Positions 61,617 to 64,000 of a stretch of 64,000 bases of DNA are shown here, piece after piece. This stretch comes from Chryseobacterium phosphatilyticum. Lineage in GTDB: Bacteria > Bacteroidota > Bacteroidia > Flavobacteriales > Weeksellaceae. The notes beneath the pieces are model-generated. The model worked only from the letters and a program-made list of their open reading frames with translations, had not been told where the DNA came from and did not search any database. How positions within the stretch are numbered: the first letter of the stretch is position 1; each line of letters opens with the position of its first letter. A program made the position numbers and the translations under genes. The DNA lies in assembly GCF_002899825.2 (NCBI RefSeq), contig NZ_PPED02000002.1:813631-877630 (forward strand). The letters run 5' to 3'.

Positions 61617-61669
61617 TTGGCTAAAGCCAATAGAAGATTTGTTTATTGAAAAACGGGCTAAAGCCCGTT
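61617..61669. repeat. Two GGCTAAAGCC-core hairpins
   Basis: TTGGCT-AA-AGCCAA at 61617-61630 and AACGGGCT-AA-AGCCCGTT at 61652-61669. Both share the core GGCTAAAGCC and a 2-base loop. They are in the 250-base gap between tsaC and the DinB-like gene, both on the minus strand. This core recurs in many Flavobacteriia intergenic regions. Confidence 0.75.
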
Positions 61670-61763
61670 CCAATTGATGTTTGATTTATTTTGTCTCATA
61701 TTAAATATGAAAAGTGCATTTCATCAATAGAGATGGACTTCAGCCTATTTAAAAAAATTATAT

Positions 61764-62276
61764 TTACATCCATCCCAATTTGGATAAATATCTCTCCTCA
61801 ATAATATTCAGGTGATGATAATTGTGGCCCACGATCAACTTTCCTATTGTTTCTACAGAAACTTCATTTCCGTTGGCGATACCTGTTGTTTGTAAAGCGG
61901 AAGGAGTTAGTGTTTCAGCAAAAATCTGAGTAGATTTTCTTACCAGTGTATATTCTTCAATTAATGATTCTAAAGTTCTTTTGTCAGCGAATGATTTTTC
62001 AGCATATTCATTTTCATCAAACCCCGGAAGATTGTTTTTATCACCTCTTGCAAAAGCAAGCATTCTGTATTGAAAAACCCTTTCACAGTCTGATAAGTGA
62101 AGCAAAAGTTCTTTCAGTGTCCATTTTCCTTCAGCATAGGCGAAACGTGATTGTTCCTCTGTAAGATTAGAATAAATACCTAAGGTTTTTTCTCCCGACT
62201 TTTTTAGTTCTGCCAACCAATCTCCTGCTGGAATCTGATCTAAATATCTTTGAATGTATTTTTGAAAATCTGACAT
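61764..62276 (-). CDS. DinB-family metal-dependent protein
   Basis: 170-residue four-helix-bundle protein of the DinB/YfiT type. The metal site comes from His60 (LLLHLSDCERVFQYRMLAFA) and VGHNYHHLNIIEERYL near the end. Members include bacillithiol-S-transferases and hydrolase-like enzymes; many have unknown roles. It stands between the GNAT and TsaC genes with no clear functional link. Confidence 0.82.
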   Translation of the reverse strand: MSDFQKYIQRYLDQIPAGDWLAELKKSGEKTLGIYSNLTEEQSRFAYAEGKWTLKELLLHLSDCERVFQYRMLAFARGDKNNLPGFDENEYAEKSFADKRTLESLIEEYTLVRKSTQIFAETLTPSALQTTGIANGNEVSVETIGKLIVGHNYHHLNIIEERYLSKLGWM

Positions 62277-62316
62277 ATTGTTTTTGAGTTATAAGTTAGT
62301 ATTTGTTTGAGGATAC

Positions 62317-62763
62317 TTAGGAATTGCTCCATTCATAAAAATTCACGGAATCGTAAAGTTCAAATCCGCAAGCGGGATACAACTGATTTCCGATATCATT
62401 ACCTTTTCCTGTTTCCAATAAAATTCCGCAGGCTTTGGAAGATCTGCACAAGTCCTTCGATTCTTCGATGAGTACTTTAGAAAACCCTTTTCCTCTATGA
62501 TTTTCGTTGACATATAAATCATTCAGTAACCAGTATCGCTGCATTCTTGTGGAAGAAAAGATAGGGTAGAGTTGTACAAAACCCGTTAATATACCATCTT
62601 CTTCGGCAATAAAAATTTCAGAATCTTTGTTTTCAATTCTTTCCCGGATGAAATTTTCTGCGGCAGGAATATCTGATTCTTTATGATAAAAAACTCTGTA
62701 TTGGTCAAATAAACTTGCGAGTTGTGGCAAATCGGAAATGATTACTTTTCGTATATCTCTCAT
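62317..62763 (-). CDS. GNAT acetyltransferase
   Basis: 148 residues from ATG 62763 (MRDIRKVIISDLPQLASLFD); the frame is open 16 codons earlier, but those residues are poor. Acetyl-CoA motif: LNDLYVNENHRGKGFSKVLI, then ETGKGNDIGNQLYPACGFEL. The substrate is unknown. It precedes the DinB-like gene by 40 bases on the same strand. Confidence 0.83.
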   Translation of the reverse strand: MRDIRKVIISDLPQLASLFDQYRVFYHKESDIPAAENFIRERIENKDSEIFIAEEDGILTGFVQLYPIFSSTRMQRYWLLNDLYVNENHRGKGFSKVLIEESKDLCRSSKACGILLETGKGNDIGNQLYPACGFELYDSVNFYEWSNS

Positions 62764-62834
62764 AATAATGTGGTGGTGTAAAATAAAATGAGAAGGAATA
62801 TTTTTATTCAATCCCTTCTCATTAATTTATTTTG

Positions 62835-63974
62835 TTAAGAAAAAGCTTTCTCTAAATCTGCAATAAGATCTTCTGCATCTTCAATTCCAACGCTTAAACG
62901 AACCAGGTCATCCGTGATTCCCAGTTCAGCACGTTTTTCTGCTGGAATAGAAGCGTGAGTCATCAATGCAGGATGATTTGCTAATGATTCCACACCTCCT
63001 AAAGATTCAGCCAATGTGAATACTCTTACTTTCTCCAGAAATTTGATGGCATCTTCTTTTTTTCCGGATTTGAAAGTGAATGATACCATTCCTCCTGATT
63101 CCTTCATTTGAGATTTTGCCAGTTCATATTGAGGATGAGACTCTAATCCAGGATAAATGACTTTATCAACTGCTGGGTGAGTTTCAAGATACTTTGCTAC
63201 TGCAAGACCGTTGTCAGAATGTCTTTGCATTCTCAATGCCAACGTTTTGATTCCTCTTAATACAAGGTAAGAATCGTGTGGTCCTAAAATACCACCACTT
63301 GCAAATTGAATAAAGTGAAGTTTTTCTCCCAATTCAGCATCTTTAGCAATAAGGGCTCCCGCAATAACATCGGAGTGACCTCCAAGATATTTTGTAGCAG
63401 AGTGCATTACGATATCAGCTCCTAAATCAATAGGTCTCTGAATATAGGGTGTAGCAAAAGTATTATCTACTGCTACCAGAATATCCTTTCCTTTAGCAAT
63501 GTCTACTACTGCCTTGATGTCTACTAATTTCATCAACGGATTGGTTGGAGTTTCCACCCAGATCAGTTTCGTTTTATCAGTAATAACGTCAGCAATTTTA
63601 GCAACATCATCAAAATTCACGAATGTAAATTTCAACTGATATTTTTCAAAAAGTCTGGTAAACATTCTGTAGGTACCTCCATAAAGGTCATCTACAGCAA
63701 CGACCTCATCACCTGGATTTAGTAACTTCAGAACACAGTCAATGGCTGCAAGACCGGAACCGAAAGCCAAGCCTCTCGCTCCGTTTTCAATGCTTGCCAA
63801 AGAATCTTCCAATGCCTGTCTTGTAGGATTGGCAGCTCTTGAATATTCGTATCCGGAATGTACTCCGGGACTTTTTTGTGCAAATGTAGAGGTTAAAAAT
63901 ACAGGAACATTGACAGAACCCGTTGCAGATTCATGATGCTGCCCTCCGTGAATTACTTTTGTATTAAAATTCAT
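62835..63974 (-). CDS. Cystathionine gamma-synthase/lyase-type PLP enzyme
   Basis: 379-residue trans-sulfuration enzyme. YSRAANPTRQALEDSLASIE at about 44-63 and SATKYLGGHSDVIAGA with the PLP lysine (Lys195) are the standard motifs, with GSGLAAIDCVL and DNTFATPYIQRP before it. The C-terminal SLGGVESLANHPALMTHASI matches cystathionine gamma-synthase and gamma-lyase alike, so the two cannot be told apart without a tree. It takes part in the interconversion of methionine and cysteine. It is the last gene in the window on the minus strand. Confidence 0.9.
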   Translation of the reverse strand: MNFNTKVIHGGQHHESATGSVNVPVFLTSTFAQKSPGVHSGYEYSRAANPTRQALEDSLASIENGARGLAFGSGLAAIDCVLKLLNPGDEVVAVDDLYGGTYRMFTRLFEKYQLKFTFVNFDDVAKIADVITDKTKLIWVETPTNPLMKLVDIKAVVDIAKGKDILVAVDNTFATPYIQRPIDLGADIVMHSATKYLGGHSDVIAGALIAKDAELGEKLHFIQFASGGILGPHDSYLVLRGIKTLALRMQRHSDNGLAVAKYLETHPAVDKVIYPGLESHPQYELAKSQMKESGGMVSFTFKSGKKEDAIKFLEKVRVFTLAESLGGVESLANHPALMTHASIPAEKRAELGITDDLVRLSVGIEDAEDLIADLEKAFS

Positions 63975-64000
63975 ATTTATATAATTTGATAATTTGAAAA

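Overview
The window reads as chromosomal DNA of a Chryseobacterium-like member of the Flavobacteriia (Bacteroidota). The base composition is AT-rich. Promoters show the Bacteroidota pattern TTTG, a spacer of about 19 bases, then TAnnTTTG, and Shine-Dalgarno sites are rare. A large protease carries a type IX secretion C-terminal domain. The alkaline phosphatase is a PafA with every active-site residue at its published position. No rRNA, tRNA, CRISPR array, prophage or complete insertion sequence was seen. Most of the window is ordinary chromosome, with short patches of gene decay.

Layout. 1-9721: polyphosphate kinase (cut by the window edge), a secreted GH36 alpha-galactosidase, DnaK, and a T9SS-secreted M60-type metallopeptidase. 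10028-16843: a four-gene outer-membrane cluster of TonB-dependent receptor, DUF4876-like lipoprotein, DUF6850-like beta-barrel and di-heme cytochrome c peroxidase. 16953-24095: the accessory patch. It holds a decayed aerolysin/ETX-like pore-former, a membrane acyltransferase, a DoxX/cupin/AraC group, a thioredoxin-like protein, a 5'-truncated and frameshifted remnant of a cholesterol-dependent-cytolysin-like protein, and a tandemly duplicated cassette of a tiny membrane protein plus a small helical protein. 24564-27442: nucleoid-associated protein, a membrane protein with a duplicated domain, and a cyclase.

27544-33525: a tight five-gene operon of porin, DASS-type dicarboxylate transporter and succinate dehydrogenase/fumarate reductase C-A-B. 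33710-40880: a choloylglycine-hydrolase-family protein, a bacteriophytochrome with its heme oxygenase, malate dehydrogenase, an alpha/beta hydrolase and an AraC regulator. 41036-50340: a full oxidative L-fucose pathway. It comprises permease, mutarotase, L-fucose dehydrogenase, fuconolactonase, UxaA-type dehydratase, ketodeoxyfuconate dehydrogenase and FAH-type hydrolase, plus LutABC to burn the L-lactate end product. The divergent AraC gene and three TGGATARAAT direct repeats in the shared gap suggest its control.

50416-53848: small regulatory and accessory genes, including a Cys-rich double-glycine-leader peptide. 53952-58882: PafA phosphatase, then a cobalamin riboswitch driving a BtuB-like receptor and a BtuG-like surface lipoprotein. 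59052-63974: CCA-adding enzyme, NTF2-like protein, TsaC, DinB-like protein, GNAT acetyltransferase and a trans-sulfuration enzyme. GC-rich, short-loop hairpins recur in the intergenic gaps.

The M60 peptidase, GH36 galactosidase and L-fucose catabolism would fit use of host or plant glycoconjugates, although no fucosidase is visible here. The most unusual elements are the two ruined pore-forming protein genes about 5 kb apart and the duplicated small-protein cassette next to one of them.
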